Of a stretch of DNA of 64,000 nt, positions 10,896 to 23,655 are shown one piece after another. The position numbers were made by a program, and so were the translations under genes. The DNA comes from Culex pipiens pallens (lineage: Eukaryota; Arthropoda; Insecta; Diptera; Culicidae): NCBI RefSeq assembly GCF_016801865.2, contig NC_068937.1, positions 112,197,068 to 112,261,067 of the forward strand, read 5' to 3'. Within the stretch, counting starts at the first letter, position 1, and each line of letters starts with the position of its first letter. Below the pieces are notes generated by a model. The model worked only from the letters and a program-made list of their open reading frames with translations, was not told where the DNA came from and made no database searches.

Positions 10896-12089
10896 AGTCA
10901 AGATAAATGGAACATGTGTTTTGGAAACTTTATTAAGATTGTTATTTGGTGGTTTTTTGCTTTGTTAGAACTTCTGTAGTAATTCTATCCAACATTTGCA
11001 ACCCTCGTTCTTCAAGTTTTCTTTGAATTTAACTTCTTTTCTACAACCTTTTAAAAGGGTTTCCAGATCATCAAAATTTCAATAACCACTGAGATATTAA
11101 AACAACCCTTAAGATTAATCACTGAAGATATCACCGTATCACTAAATTGCTTACCCAATCAATTCTCCACCACCATCTTTGTTCAGATCACAGAAACAAT
11201 GTCGTTCTATTTGTAAAGTGTCACCATTACAATTCCCTTCTATCTGCAGCCAACGATTTCCATTGTTGACACCACAACTCATTACCGTAGAGGTGAATTA
11301 TGTGATAACCACCCCGACCCCTTTTCCCCCACCCAGAAAAGGGTCACCCTCGTCCACTTGCAACCTAACCAAACTCTGGACGCCCTTTGATAACGAGCTG
11401 TTTGGTTTTACAAGCTAAACGACGATGACCAACCAGGGTAGGTGGTCCCACTTTTGCCTCACTACTCAAAAGATCTGTCCAATCGTGCAAACCACGGTCG
11501 AAACAAGCTCCCACCACCCTCTGGTTCGAGCTACCTCCCCTTAACGGCCGGCAAGCCATCCGACGATAATCGGAATTAGTCGCACTTGGGTGACTTCAAT
11601 CACGGCGCGGCGGCGTTGCGTTTATTTGTAAGTTGGTTTACCGTCCCCTCAAACCAACCTACCCCTTACTGGAAGGGTCCTTCAATCGGGCCCGGCATTG
11701 TGTCACTGGGTGGGCTCGGTGTAGCACCCTTCAACAAAGGCCTATTGAGTGGGTGGGCAGTTTGATGATTTCGTGTTTTTCTCCCTGTGCCCGTTATCGT
11801 TTTATTGACGGTGGTTAACCCTCGATTGATTGGGGTCAATTAATTGAAAAAATAAAAACGGGTGCTGTATTCACTTGGAAAATTAAAATGTGACAAATAC
11901 TTTGAGGAAACACTTGTATGAAACAACCTTCTCGGGAAACGATATTAATTTATATTTTTTATCGTTTATAAATTATCATTACTCTACCTATAATAAAGAT
12001 TTATTTAGAATTTTAGAAGTACTATTCAATAAAAATGATATCAATATTTTGAAAAGATCGACAAATAGATTTCATGGCTCAGAAATTTT
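10896..12089. other. Intergenic, no gene recognised
   Basis: Includes a somewhat G+C-richer block at 11250-11800 with C-runs. The small open frames there (64-79 codons) overlap on opposite strands and show no domain I know. No RNA gene seen. Confidence 0.4.
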
Positions 12090-12480
12090 TAAATTTATTT
12101 TTGCCTTCCTCACCTTACTCAGGAAAGGCTATAAAATCACTCGAAAAATGAACTTCTCAATTAGACATCCTAGGCCCACCTTCATGTAGACCTATCAACT
12201 CAGAATCGAATTCTGAGCATCTGTGAGTGTGAAGGAATGTTGATCAAAAACTTGTCACTCGATTATCTCGCGATCCGTCTTGGGTCGCTATAAAATATTA
12301 TCTAGTTTAGTTTAGTACTTCAAAAGTTATGCTAAAAAACGATTTTGACTAAAGTTCGGAAGATTGTAAAAATTTTGGTTTTTGTAAGAAAACCAATCAT
12401 GTTATACATTTTCAGAAAGGTATTTGAAAGACCTTTCCAACGCGTCTTATTTATAGAAAATCTGACAACACTATCAAGAG
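12090..12480 (+). repeat. Dispersed mosquito-type repeat
   Basis: The stretch beginning TTGCCTTCCTCACCTTACTC, with GGAAAGGCTATAAAATCACT and GATCCGTCTTGGGTCGCTAT, resembles a high-copy repeat that I associate with Culex genomes. This is recall, not a match made here. No second copy occurs in the window, so the ends are approximate. Confidence 0.4.
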
Positions 12481-13084
12481 TTATTAGCACTTAAGTGTTG
12501 GTTCAACAAAAGTGGAGGATCCGGTAGCGTTTTTAAATAGTTTCGCCAAAGTTTCATTTTTTTGACATTGAAATTCGGAACAATAGTTTCCTAGATGGAA
12601 GTTACAGGCTAATTATCTCAGAAACTAATTGTCCCATTTTCATAGTCTAGTGGAAGATTTTTTTCAGCTTAATTTATGTCAGAGGTGCTTTTTTTCAAGC
12701 AGTATTTTTGAAATGAAACGAAATCAAAAATGTATATTTTATCAAAATAAAATGCAAACTACTTTTAGATTGCATTTACAATTTTGTTTCAATAATTATT
12801 TTTCATATTTTTGTTTTTGTCCAGGTTTTTGATGTTTACGAAAGATGCCTAAAAAATGTCTCTTTTAAGGCCCCTAAAACAAATCAACAAAATCAAAAAT
12901 TACTAAATTCGTATCTTAGGAATTTAACTTAAAAAAACGGACTTATTTCCGTGAATCTATTTTCCCTAAGTCCAAAGTTATTATCCACAACGTTACCGAA
13001 GATACCAAACACTAGTCGTACATTTAACTAACGAGGTTCACCGAGTTGGATAAATACGAAGACTGCTGAAAAATTCATGTTCCA

Positions 13085-14200
13085 TACAACATTTTTTTGC
13101 AATTCCGAAAACACCCTTTGAGTGGAATTATAATTCACAGTTCAACAAAAAATCAAATGCTTCTTGTCTCTGAGACGAGCATATGTTTTCCTAGTAGAAT
13201 TTTGCCTGCTGAATCCGAATCTAGGTCCAGAGTTGCTCCAAATGGTCTCAATTTTGAGATACACCCGTTTGAAATGTTAGTTTTGATCAAAATTAGCTAC
13301 TTTGTCGACTATTTCAAAAAGAACTATTGAATAAACAACTAAACCAATAAATGTATCTTATAGTTCACGTTTTCCTCTTTCTGAAACACCCCTGGTTTTT
13401 AAAATTGGATTGTTTCTACGCATATTTATAGCCATTTTAAAATTATATTTTCAGTTGGTTCTCATTCAAGTTTTTCTAACTTGCATGCAAGTCAAATTAT
13501 GCTGGGATATCAATAATAAAAATCAAAAATGCTTTGCAGAAAGTTAAATAAGTTTGTCTCGGTAATCTAATTGATCATATTTCATGTAACTTTGTCCATT
13601 CCTATCATTAGATTTTTTCAAAAAGGTCAGCTTTTTGAGTAAAAATTGAATTTTTGATGATTTTTTTCAAAATAAAATCTATTGTATGCTAAAGTATGAC
13701 TCAGAGATGGCTAAATGTCGATGTCTCGTCAGTCTAATTGATCATTATTAATGTATTTTTGTCTGCTGAATCCATTCCCATTTCCCATTCCCCATCCATT
13801 CATTAGATTTTTTCAAAAAGGTCTGCTTTTTGAGCCATTATTATAATTTGACTTGCATGCAAGTTGGAAAAACTTGAATGAGAACCATTTGAAAATATAA
13901 TTTTAAAATGGCTATAAATATGCGTAGAAACAATCAAATTTAAAAAAACCAGGAGTGTTTCAGAAAGGGGAAAACGTGAACTATAAGATACATGTATTGG
14001 TTTAGTTGTTTATTCAATAGTTCTTTTGAAAAATAATCTAATTTTGGCCTAAACTAACATTTTAAACGGGTGTACCTCAAAATTGGGACCATTTGGAGCA
14101 ATTCCGGATCCCAAATTCGGATTCAGCAGGCAAAATTCTACTAGGAACACATATACTCGTCTCAGAGACAAAATCTTGTTGGACTGTGTTATAAGTCAAA
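13085..14200. repeat. R5 foldback element
   Basis: Two inverted arms, about 13130-13520 and 13840-14192, pair over shared blocks such as TTGCATGCAAGT, GCCATTTTAAAATTATATTT, TAGTTGTTTATTCAATAGTT and GTCTCTGAGACGAG. The centre has two tandem variants around ATTAGATTTTTTCAAAAAGG. A second copy is split by the Jockey element, with its left part at 33090-33155 and its right part at 52601-53150. No coding frame with a known domain. Confidence 0.75.
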
Positions 14201-14261
14201 TGATCATGTATTTTGTCAATTAATCGCTTACATCCTGTCCTGTTCAGATTGGTACAGAAAA

Positions 14262-14866
14262 GTAACGTCATGATTTGAAGCTCGGACGTTCCGAAACACG
14301 GACACCTCATCTTCTTTTATCAGTTATTTTGCTATAAGTTCGCATAATTATTGCCAAAACTGTGTTGTTTGATTAATTCTAACATCAACTTTCATTTCAA
14401 GTATGTTTGGACGCTGCAGGCAATGCTTAAACAATTAAATCAAATTAAAAACATGACTGTGAAACATTTCGCTGAAATATTTCGTAGGCGTTCGAAGCAC
14501 CGGGAAGGCAATGAAGAAATTTATGGTTCTGATTTCCTTAAATGCTAGCAATTATTTATACCAAATATCGATTGTTTTGATGTGAACAACTTATTTGAGA
14601 CCTTACGAATGCCATTCACTCAGATTTCTATCCAAATTAGGAACTCGAATCAAAAGTGTCCGGATATCAAATCAGCTTTTATCAGTGTCCGGGATTTGAA
14701 GCACAACAAGTCATATTAATTTTGAACTTCTGATGAAAAATGGTTTGAAAAGAAATATTATGCATGCATTCTCTTAAAGTTGAATGTTTTATTGCATGAT
14801 TTTTTGACAGCTGTAACAAAAATTATATGCTACTAAGTGTCCGGATTTCGAATCATGATGTTAGTT
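14262..14866. mobile_element. Probable MITE with CATGATT...AATCATG ends
   Basis: Inverted words CATGATTTGAAGC...CGGACAC (left, near 14270-14306) and GTGTCCGGATTTCGAATCATG (right, near 14838) suggest a terminal inverted repeat. Further GTGTCCGG copies lie inside at 14660 and 14684. I could not find a convincing target duplication, so the limits are approximate. No transposase frame. Confidence 0.4.
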
Positions 14867-15894
14867 TCAAGACGAATTGGCAACAAAAAAAACTATTTGT
14901 TATATTTGTTTACCGATGAACTACACGATTTTCCGTAATTTTGAGTATGTCATCAAATCAGACGTCCAATTATAAAAAATATGAAAAATACTAAATAACC
15001 TTATGGGACAAATTTTCGTGTGGGTTTTGGCAGAGTTGTAAAAAACTAGTCAATTCTTATTTATGTTTCAGACTTATGATTGTAAAACATTTTTACAGGT
15101 AAATAATGCATTTTGAAACCATTTTTTTCATCGAATTGTATCAATCGTGGCCATCAATTACTATTTTTTCGCCCCCTTTTTCCCCTCAAATTTTGCCATA
15201 ACCAATGCCCAAACGTATTGATTTCCATATTCCCTTTGAGGGTTAATTTTTCTCTCTCACTCTCTCCCGTTGTATTCTTGACAAGAAAAGAAGAAAGAGT
15301 GGTTCTAGCAATCAAAGCATCGGCTAGTCTAATCCACTTACGAAAGCTTGCGAACCGCCATAACCAGACTAGAAAAAGATGGGAGAGCAAAAAGAGAAAA
15401 AGAAGAGGATTTTTTTTCTCGCAAGTATGTCGGTTCGTGTGTTTGTTCGGTGAAATAATAATAATGTCTTCTTTCATTTACCTTGCCCGCCAAGACAGTC
15501 TACGATAATCTCTGGGCCACCCTCTGCTCGCAGCTCGTTAACACTGGAACGCCCAACGCATGTCCAGCTTACACGGACGCCCAAGCCTCCCAAAAAAAGG
15601 TGGAACGGTAACTTCAAAAAAATTTAGTTGTTTCCATGTTTTTTTAGATCTACATTCCATACATGCAAATAACTCGCATAGGCATTTGAAAGGTGTTAGC
15701 TCTGCCGAGCTTCGGTGACCCATTCTTACGCTGGCTAGCCGAGCGCGAGGTACCTCAGCTTTTATCGACAAGCCCCGCCCTGAAGAAGGTTTGCATCATT
15801 TGGATTCAAACGTTATTTAGAACTTCCGAACCCTTGTCAAATGGACAAGGACCCAGCGCGTAAATAGTTGATAGTAATTCCAGTCACAGCTCAC
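14867..15894. other. Intergenic, no gene recognised
   Basis: Contains a basic-residue-rich frame of 131 codons at 15113-15508, overlapping a 107-codon frame on the other strand. Neither has a known domain, and the composition (CTCTCTC and AAGAAAG runs) explains the openness. I treat it as non-coding. Confidence 0.4.
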
Positions 15895-16045
15895 CAAGCC
15901 GCGATGGCCTAGTGGTTAGCATTTTTGCTTACCAATCCTAAGGACGGGGGATCGAACCCCGACTCGAGCGACTTTGATTTTTCGTTCATGTTTAGAGTTT
16001 CAAGATATAAATTTCCTATACTTTCTCGTTGGGAGCAGTTGGGAG
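15895..16045 (+). mobile_element. tRNA-derived SINE
   Basis: It has an A-box-like TGGCCTAGTGGTTAGCA and a B-box-like GGGATCGAACCCC, spaced as in a tRNA gene. The acceptor and anticodon stems cannot be paired properly, and the sequence continues into TTCTCGTTGGGAGCAG without a 3' terminator. That fits a tRNA-derived SINE better than a tRNA gene. The 3' end is approximate and no target duplication was identified. Confidence 0.6.
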
Positions 16046-18616
16046 GAAAGTTGGAACCATGTTTTTGATCGCAAAATTTACAGATTTTATCAAATTAAGT
16101 TCTGCTTAAGTTTTAGAATCATCTAGCCATCCTAACAAACCACTGGAAAGAAGAATCATCTTGAGAACCAGCGAGTTGAAGTTACCGTTCCAACTTTTTT
16201 GGAGCCTTGGGCGTTGGAATGTTAAGAGAAACAAGACGCGAAAACGGGTAAAGAGAGGGGAAAATAACGAGTGAAGAAAAGCCATTGTTGTTGTAGGTAC
16301 CCAACTGGCACGGTAAAGAAAAATGAAAAATAAATAAAGATTTATTTTATAAATGTAAAAATCAACCGTTGTAATTTTCTTTGCACCTTTTAAGTTGTGA
16401 TTATGTTTTCAAAAAATCATTTGTATTGTGTTCCTCTGTCCGATTTCGGTTGGGTGCCGTCGTAAGATCGTTTGGCCGTTATCGCCCGCTAATAATGCGC
16501 TACGATTATCATAATGGTTTAATTTTGATTAAAGGCCAAATCGGTGACGACCAGCCCGATTGCGGCCAAACGCAAATCGGGTGGTTTCTAGCTGGTGGTT
16601 AAATTTTGATGGTTATGACCAAATGGGGAAGGAAGAGCAATTCACTGGTACAAAAAATGGAATGAAAAATAAGCGACAATGAGTGTGACTTTAATTGATA
16701 AACAAGGTTAAACATGAAAATTTAAAATAAAAATAGATAAGGCTTAAGACAGGCCTGCCCAACGTCCGAGTGTGAGTGTCAAAATTGGGTCCTAAAATGA
16801 AGCTTAGATTGCTGATATTATTGTTTACAGCGATAAAGCTTATTTTTCTGAGTACAATGACCCTTTGTTTGACCACAAAGAGTTTAAAATGGATTTTTAA
16901 ATCAATTTTGAAAAATTACCCTAGCGGTCCTTCTTGACAGAAAAGCTCCTACTTGACAGCTCGTTCCAAGGGGACCATAGTTAATCCATCGGAAAAATGT
17001 TGTCCTGTCAAAAAAAAAAAAAATTGCATTAAAATGAAAAAAAGTGATCAGAAATGGTTTTTAATCGTGTTTTTTACCGTTGTACATAAAAATTGACATA
17101 GGGCTTTAGTACCCAATTAAAAAAAATATATCTTGGGATTAGTTTTGCTGAGTTTTGCTTTGTGTCATGTTTGCATGTCAAAATGACTAAAAATAATCAA
17201 CATTGAAATTTGTGGCATCCAATTTGTACAAAATTTTCGAGACTGAATGTTTGCTTTTTTAACCCAGGTCATAATGTGGAACTGGAGTTTTGTGTTATTA
17301 AAATTATTGTTTGAAGCTCACTCATAAAAACATCGTTAAATTAAATAACAAAAAAACTAAATACACAAATTAGCAAATTAAAAAAAAAACGCAAAAACAC
17401 CCTTTTTACCTCGATGTTCAGGGAATACAATATCATCAAAAATGATACACAAATAACTTTTAATGGAATATGCCAGTTATTTCACAGATAAAATATTCTA
17501 ATCGGCATTTTTTAGTACGTGGCTTGTTACCCCGTTCCCACAACTGCAGCGACACTTGATAATTAAATCACAATCAATTAGGCACCTCCAATGGGGTGGC
17601 AGGTTTATTTCCAGGTATCACTTTCCCCCTGCATTGAATTTAATTTTTCAGCTGTGAATTTCCTCGCCACCTTTCCCCACACCCAGTTTGTTCGACCAAA
17701 CAATCGTTTAGAGAGCTCGGAAGGAGGCCTCCTGTTGCAGCTGTGGGGAAAATTTATGACACCCAAACCAACTCCCCTCACACTCAGAGCCCCGACCAAA
17801 ACCAGCGGGAGTTGGCAGTGCAAAGCCCCTGTGTGTGTGTTTGTCTGTTTACATGGAGGTTTAGCACAATAAATTCATGCAACAAGCTCAAAACCACCAT
17901 CACCAGGTCGCTTTCGGGGGTTTTGAAATGACGTGTTGGAGGTGAAATGCTCGGTGAAATGACCAAAACTTCTAACCACCTTCCAGGATAGAAAGCCATG
18001 AACGCCAATCAAGCTGGTGTTTATGGGCTCAAATGAGAGGGCGAGTTGACACCCTGTTAATAACAAAAAAAAACTTTAAATAATATCAAGCTGAATGTTT
18101 AAGAAATTCACATACCTGCTAAAAAAACAAAAAAAAACTAATTTTTCAAAGAATTCCATCAACTGTCAAATAAACATAATCATTAAGGATCTTATGAAAT
18201 AAAAAAAAATTCAATAAACGAATTTAATTCTGGCCCTGTAGCCAATAAATGATTTTCTGTTTATTTTGGAAAAAAATACTTATCAAAAGTTATAACATTG
18301 CCGAAGGTACCAAACCGGTCAGGTAGCCCGTTCTGAGATAAAGATTTATTGAATGTTTTGATAGCAGCGAAAAATTTCTACGTTTTCGTAAATCGACTTT
18401 TCATTGTATTTTTTTTTTTTTGGATAAAACTCCAACGATTCATTAGGTTCAAATGTTGCAACTTTGCTTCATTGGTTTTCTCCAAACAGTTCTCAATACT
18501 CATGTGGGGGCTTTCCATAGAAAACTGCTAGTTGTAGGTGATTTGGACTATTCGGAAAATGGACACGGGAAAAAAGCCATTTTCTAAACTATATTATTAT
18601 CACAAGGAATTAGAGC
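16046..18616. other. Intergenic, no gene recognised
   Basis: AT-rich DNA with several A or T runs and a short GT run near 17830. A few frames of 60-93 codons around 17590-18070 overlap on both strands and carry no known domain. A CCTTCCAGGATAG-like acceptor occurs near 17980 but has no partner exon I can support. Confidence 0.4.
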
Positions 18617-19500
18617 TTCCAATTTCCCGAGGCTACACAATTCCCGGGAAACGGGAAATTTTTAACAAATTTCCCGGGAAATCCCGGGAAACGGAAAATT
18701 TGAAATATAACGAAATTTATTCTGATCCTGTTTCTGATTAATATTTTGCAACAGAACTGTATAGAACAGCAACTTCAATGTTTGGACAGTGTAAATCTAT
18801 GCTCTACAACAATATAATTGCTTTTAATTTAGCCTCATTGACCATAAAGTTGAAAGTGAAAAAACATGCAAAAATAATGTTTTTCATGGCAAATAACTTA
18901 TTTCAGAACAAGTATTTTCAACTTGTGAATAAATAGATTATCATTGAATTTGCCTTTAAAATGAAATTTCTAGCGTTATTAAACATGAAAAACTGTTTAA
19001 TGAAATCACAATTCAAAGTTTTGAAATATTTGGAGCAAGTTTTTAAAACATGGTTGCATTCTTTGGATAAATTTCATTTGATACGAAGTTGTTTTTAATT
19101 GTTTTTCATGGTTTCAACTATGGTAAGATTTTAGCTACATGGTTATATGGCATAATTAATTAATTAGATTAAATAATTTTCATAGTGTAAATGTAGTTGA
19201 AATTAAACGATATTTTATTTATATTTAACCCTCTAATGCCATTGCTAGCTCACTTGCTTTATAAATTTATAACAAACAGTAATTTCTCGAATATTTTTAA
19301 ACAAATTCTTATCGAACAACTCTTTTTGAATAATTTAATTCTATCAATTCAATTTTCAACCAATAAACAAAAATGTCAAACAAATCTCAATTTTAATACT
19401 GGCCAGAGAGGAGAATATTTCGGGAATTCCCGGGAAATTTACAAATTTCCCGGGAAACTGGAAATATTTTTTTCCGTGAAATCCTGGGAATTTCCGGTTT
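18617..19500. repeat. Inverted-repeat element with CCCGGGAAA motifs
   Basis: Clusters of the self-complementary word TTTCCCGGGAAA occur at both ends (18617-18700 and 19415-19500), separated by about 720 bp of AT-rich DNA. The left reads AATTCCCGGGAAACGGGAAA and the right AATTCCCGGGAAATTTAC. The opposed ends suggest a foldback or MITE. No target duplication was found and no transposase frame is present. Confidence 0.5.
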
Positions 19501-19784
19501 GAACATTAGTCACCCACTTCTTCAAAATCGAGCCGAAAAATCGAAGGGCAAGAAATATTTGAAAAAAACTTTTAAACTTGAATGGAACAGTAAGCCTAAT
19601 TAACTGTAAACAGTTTGTGGTGCATTTCCAGCCAAAGCGGGCCAAATGGTCTATGGGTTTGCTGCAAAAAATGTTGTAAAATGTAACATTTTCTGCAGCA
19701 AATTCACTGCTGCAGATTCTGATATATATTTTTCCGTTGGGTGTAGGAAGTATAGAAGAAAATACTTTTTACTAAAAAACACCA

Positions 19785-19975
19785 AAAATCGGGATCAACT
19801 CAGATCGTTTTGCACCCTTTGACAAAGTTGTAAGAAATTAAATGTCCTAAAAGACATTGACAATTTTGAAACGATGTTTTTCTGCATATTTGTTTGCGAT
19901 TTTCCCCGTATAATCGTCAACGATAAAAAGCAACCCTTAAACTTAATCGAATCAGAGGGCATCTTTGTTTTCAAT
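19785..19975 (+). repeat. Fragment of the 53279-54018 foldback family
   Basis: The blocks GAAACGATGTTTTTC, GATTTTCCCCGTATAA...GTCAACGATAAAAAGC and AATCAGAGGGCATC parallel the right arm of the element at 53279-54018. Only one arm is present here. Confidence 0.55.
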
Positions 19976-21909
19976 TTTTTTATTGGCTCCCTAGTGGTTG
20001 ATGCACTTCCAGCCCATCAAACATCTCATTCAAATCTGTTTGTTTGTTCTCCAGTATGCGGGTCTCAGATTTCAAAAACAATGCCATCACCACCACCTTC
20101 ACACAGATGTGGTGTCTACAAGTTCCAATGTACATCCGATTCGTCACACAACAGCACCGATACCGTCTCCCTTGGCACTATCTACTAGTTTTTTTAATCT
20201 TCGAGAAGAGTTGCACTCTGAAGAACTGGCCACTTTTAGTCACTTGATGCATTTGTCGTAAAGGTGAAAAACACCCTGTTTATCACTCAGGGTTGCAGTT
20301 GCTTGATTTTGCGCCAGTCCAGGTGAAAAGTCAACGTGGTGGAAAAATGCACTTCGGAAAAAGTGAAAGTGCGAATGCCAGCGTTGGAAAACTTATTTCA
20401 TTATTTACGACGTTTTCTTTGCAAGGGGATGTCACCATCAACCTGTGTCATTTGAGGGTTCGTTACGTGTCGTTTGTATTGTGTATTTCAAACAAAAATA
20501 AATATTGTTGAAACGTTGATCAAAACATGATACATGTTTAGGAGCTCAATCAGCTTTCAGTTAGCTTGAGTAGTTTATTTTTTTATAAATATTGACAACA
20601 TTTTCGAAGAATATCTGGGCTGCTATAAATAGCTGTAGGCATTGTAAACAATTTGAAGCTTGTACATTAGATTCTCGCTAAAAGCAAGTTCGTGAAATTC
20701 AAGCTCGGAGCGAAACAATGTTCTGATCTTACTCAGCAGTTACCTAGAATCTCAACAATATAACAGGGTACCATTGCATTTATTAACCATCCATTACGAG
20801 GAAATTATTTTACACTTGATGCAAAAAAATACTGTTTGTATTCCGGTGAAGAAATTTGAGAAATACTGAGAAACAATTTAGCAACCCTGTTGAGATTGAA
20901 ATAGTTTATTGCTGCAAAACAAATTTCATCCCAGTACTGAACGACAAAGTTATACAAGTTTGAACCACGCTAGTTTACTTAAAGCTACACAAATTCCACC
21001 TTTCCGCACATACGTGTAGTCAACCTTGTGTAGTTTCTTGAAGGCAACAAGGCAACCGACGTTACTTGCAACAATACATGATCCAAGAATATCTCTTTGT
21101 GTACTGATGGTGAAAACATGTGGGAGGCTGAACCTTAATTGAATTCCTAAAGAGCCAAACAAGTGTTGGGACTGGCGATCCACCACCTGGTGAGCAACCC
21201 ATTGAACTTCCTCTTGCACAGACTATTACGACGATGGCTGGAAAGTTGAATGAAACTTCACTGGGCGTTAAATGTTGGTTAATGTTGAGGATTTTTGTTT
21301 GATCCTGTGTGGTATCATGACGTCAATTGATTATCTCAGCCTCCCTCACCCAACCTTATTTTTTTAAATATTAACAGCACCCAATTTTAGCTCACTGCTA
21401 ACACTCAATCAAGTTGGGGGGACAGCAAAATCCAAAAGTGCCACTTGATAGCATCCCCTAATCGAAGACTTAATCCACCGACCGGTGTAGGTTGAAGGTG
21501 ATCTCTGAAAATGTAATTACCAATTCGCTCAAGAGCACGCGCAATTCGCCCGAAAGTGGATCATCACTCCACTTGAAACATTCGTCCGAAATCGGAGGGG
21601 TCCATCAAAGTTCAAGTTGTGAGTCCACTTGAATTCGAGCCCGAGCAGCAGTTTGTGGAGGAGTTTTGAATCGGGCTGTGAAATGCCGAAGCAGTGCGCT
21701 GGAAAATCTTGAAAACTTTGGTGGATAGACTTTTGTTCGGGAAATGGGATATGAAATGGGTACGTGGCGTCCTATCTTGGTGCAGAGTTTTGAATTAATT
21801 GTGAGCAAGTTTGTTTCGAGTGATGTTCGCTAGTGGAGAGCTCTTAGGGTTTCTGCCAATCTTGCCTCGATGAAGAGAGTTTCAGAGTTATTCATGCTGA
21901 AATACTCAG
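19976..21909. other. Intergenic, no gene recognised
   Basis: No recognisable gene. The longest frames (104 and 87 codons near 20000-20260) overlap one another in different frames. A minus-strand frame of 89 codons at 20950-21219 shows no domain I know. Confidence 0.4.
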
Positions 21910-23290
21910 ATTTATTTACTTTGTGTCTCACTCATTTTGCAATGTTTGGTTTGAATTGAATTGTTTTTATTTTTAATTAAAAAGTCTTTCCAGAACGAGT
22001 CATTTTTTTTACAAATTATAGAACCTAGGCCGTAATATATGGGTCCGTTTTTTGATATCTCGTGACGAAGAGGCGGTACGACCCCTTCCATTTTTGAACA
22101 TGCGAAAAAAGAGGTGTTTTTCAATAATTAGCAGCCTGAAACGGTGATGAGATAGAAATTTGGTGTCAAAGGGACTTTTATGTAAAATTAGACGCCCGAT
22201 TTAATGGCGTACTCAGAATTCCGAAAAAACGTATTTTTCATCGGAAAAAAACACTAAAAAAGTTTTAAAAATTCTCCCATTTTCCGTTACTCGACTGTAA
22301 AAAATTTTGGAACATGTCATTTTATGGGAAATTTAATGTTTTTTTCGAATCTACATTGACCCAGAAGGGTCATTTTTTCATTTAGAACAAAATTTTTCAT
22401 TTTAAAATTTCGTGTTTTTTCTAACTTTGAAGGGTTATTTTTTAGAGTATAACAATGTTCTACAAAGCTGTAAAGCAGACAATTACAAAAAATTTGATAT
22501 GTAGACATAAGGGGTTTGCTTATAAACATCACGAGTTATCACGATTTTACGAAAAAAAAGTTTTGAAAAAGTTGGTCGTCGTTGATCATGGCCGTTCATG
22601 GTCACCCGCGACAGACACGGACGACGAAACAAAGAGAAACGCAAAAAGTAACTTTTTCAAAACTTTTTTTCGTAAAATTGCGATAACTCGTGATGTTTTT
22701 AAGCAAACCCCTTAAGTCTATATATTAAAATTTTTGTAATTGTCTGCTCTACAATTTTGTAGAACATTGTTACACTTTAAAAAATAACCCTGCAAAGTTA
22801 GAAAAAACACGAAATTTTAAAATGAAAAATTTTGTTCTAAATGAAAAAATGACCCTTCTGGGCCAATGTAGATTCGAAAAGTACATTAAATTTTCCTTAA
22901 AGTAACATGTTCCAAAAATTTTTACAGTCGAGTAACGGAAAATGGGAGAATTTTTAAAAAATTTTTAGTGTTTTTTCCGATGAAAAATTCGTTTTTTCGG
23001 AATTCTGAGTACGCCATCAAATCGGGCGTCTAATTTTACATAAAAGTCCCTTTGACACCAAATTTCTATCTCATCACCGTTTCAGGCTGCAAATTGTTGA
23101 AAAATACCTCTTTTTTCGCATGTTCAAAAATGGAAGGGGTCGTACCGCCCCTCCGTCACGAGATATCAAAAAATGGACCTCGGATTCGTGATCAGGGACA
23201 AAAGTTATTCCTTAGGACAAAGTTTCACGCAAATCGAAGAGGGGTCGGGGCAACTTTTCCCTATTTCGTGTGAGTTGGTAGAGATTTACC
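21910..23290. repeat. R3 near-perfect 1.1-kb palindrome
   Basis: Arms of about 530 bp (22045-22575 and 22640-23175) pair almost throughout, for example TGATGAGATAGAAATTTGGT with its inverse and CACGAGTTATC with GATAACTCGTG. The ~65-bp centre contains GATCATGGCCGTTCATGG and CGACGAAAC. Related copies: a degenerate one at 32470-33060, fragments at 29715-30190 and near 53150-53278. The mirrored short frames in the arms are repeat shadows. No transposase seen. Confidence 0.8.
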
Positions 23291-23324
23291 CACATATAAA
23301 AAAATAAATATTTATATTTTGCAA

Positions 23325-23655
23325 ATAAAGTTTTAGTGACAAAAAGTTTAATAAAAAATCACAAATTTTTTACCGTGTATATTTTTTTTCAGTGTAGTCT
23401 TTATCCATACCTACAACTTTGCCGAAGACACCAAATCGATCGGAAAATTCCTTCAAAAGATACAGAATTTTGAATTTTCATATATCGTTTTTGTATGGGC
23501 AGCTGCCAAATTTGTATGGAAAATTATATGGACAAACTAATGATGCAAAATGGCTTCTTTGGGCATATCGAAAGCACCATTAAAGTATCAGCCGGATTAA
23601 AAAATGCAAAAATTAAAATTAAAAAAAAATGATCGATATCGTAGAGAACTGCTCA
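23325..23655 (+). repeat. R2 right-arm fragment
   Basis: It matches 6780-7090, including TACCTACAACTTTGCCGAAG, CAGCTGCCAAATTTGTATGG and a terminal GTAGAGAACTGCTC. It lies directly beside the R3 palindrome. Confidence 0.75.

Noticed and set aside
15113..15508. 131-codon frame as a host gene
   Set aside because: It overlaps a 107-codon frame on the opposite strand, has biased composition from AAG/CTC runs, and shows no domain or splice context.
15898..15975. Possible tRNA gene
   Set aside because: The T arm pairs, but the acceptor and anticodon stems do not, and there is no downstream T-run terminator. A tRNA-derived SINE is more likely.
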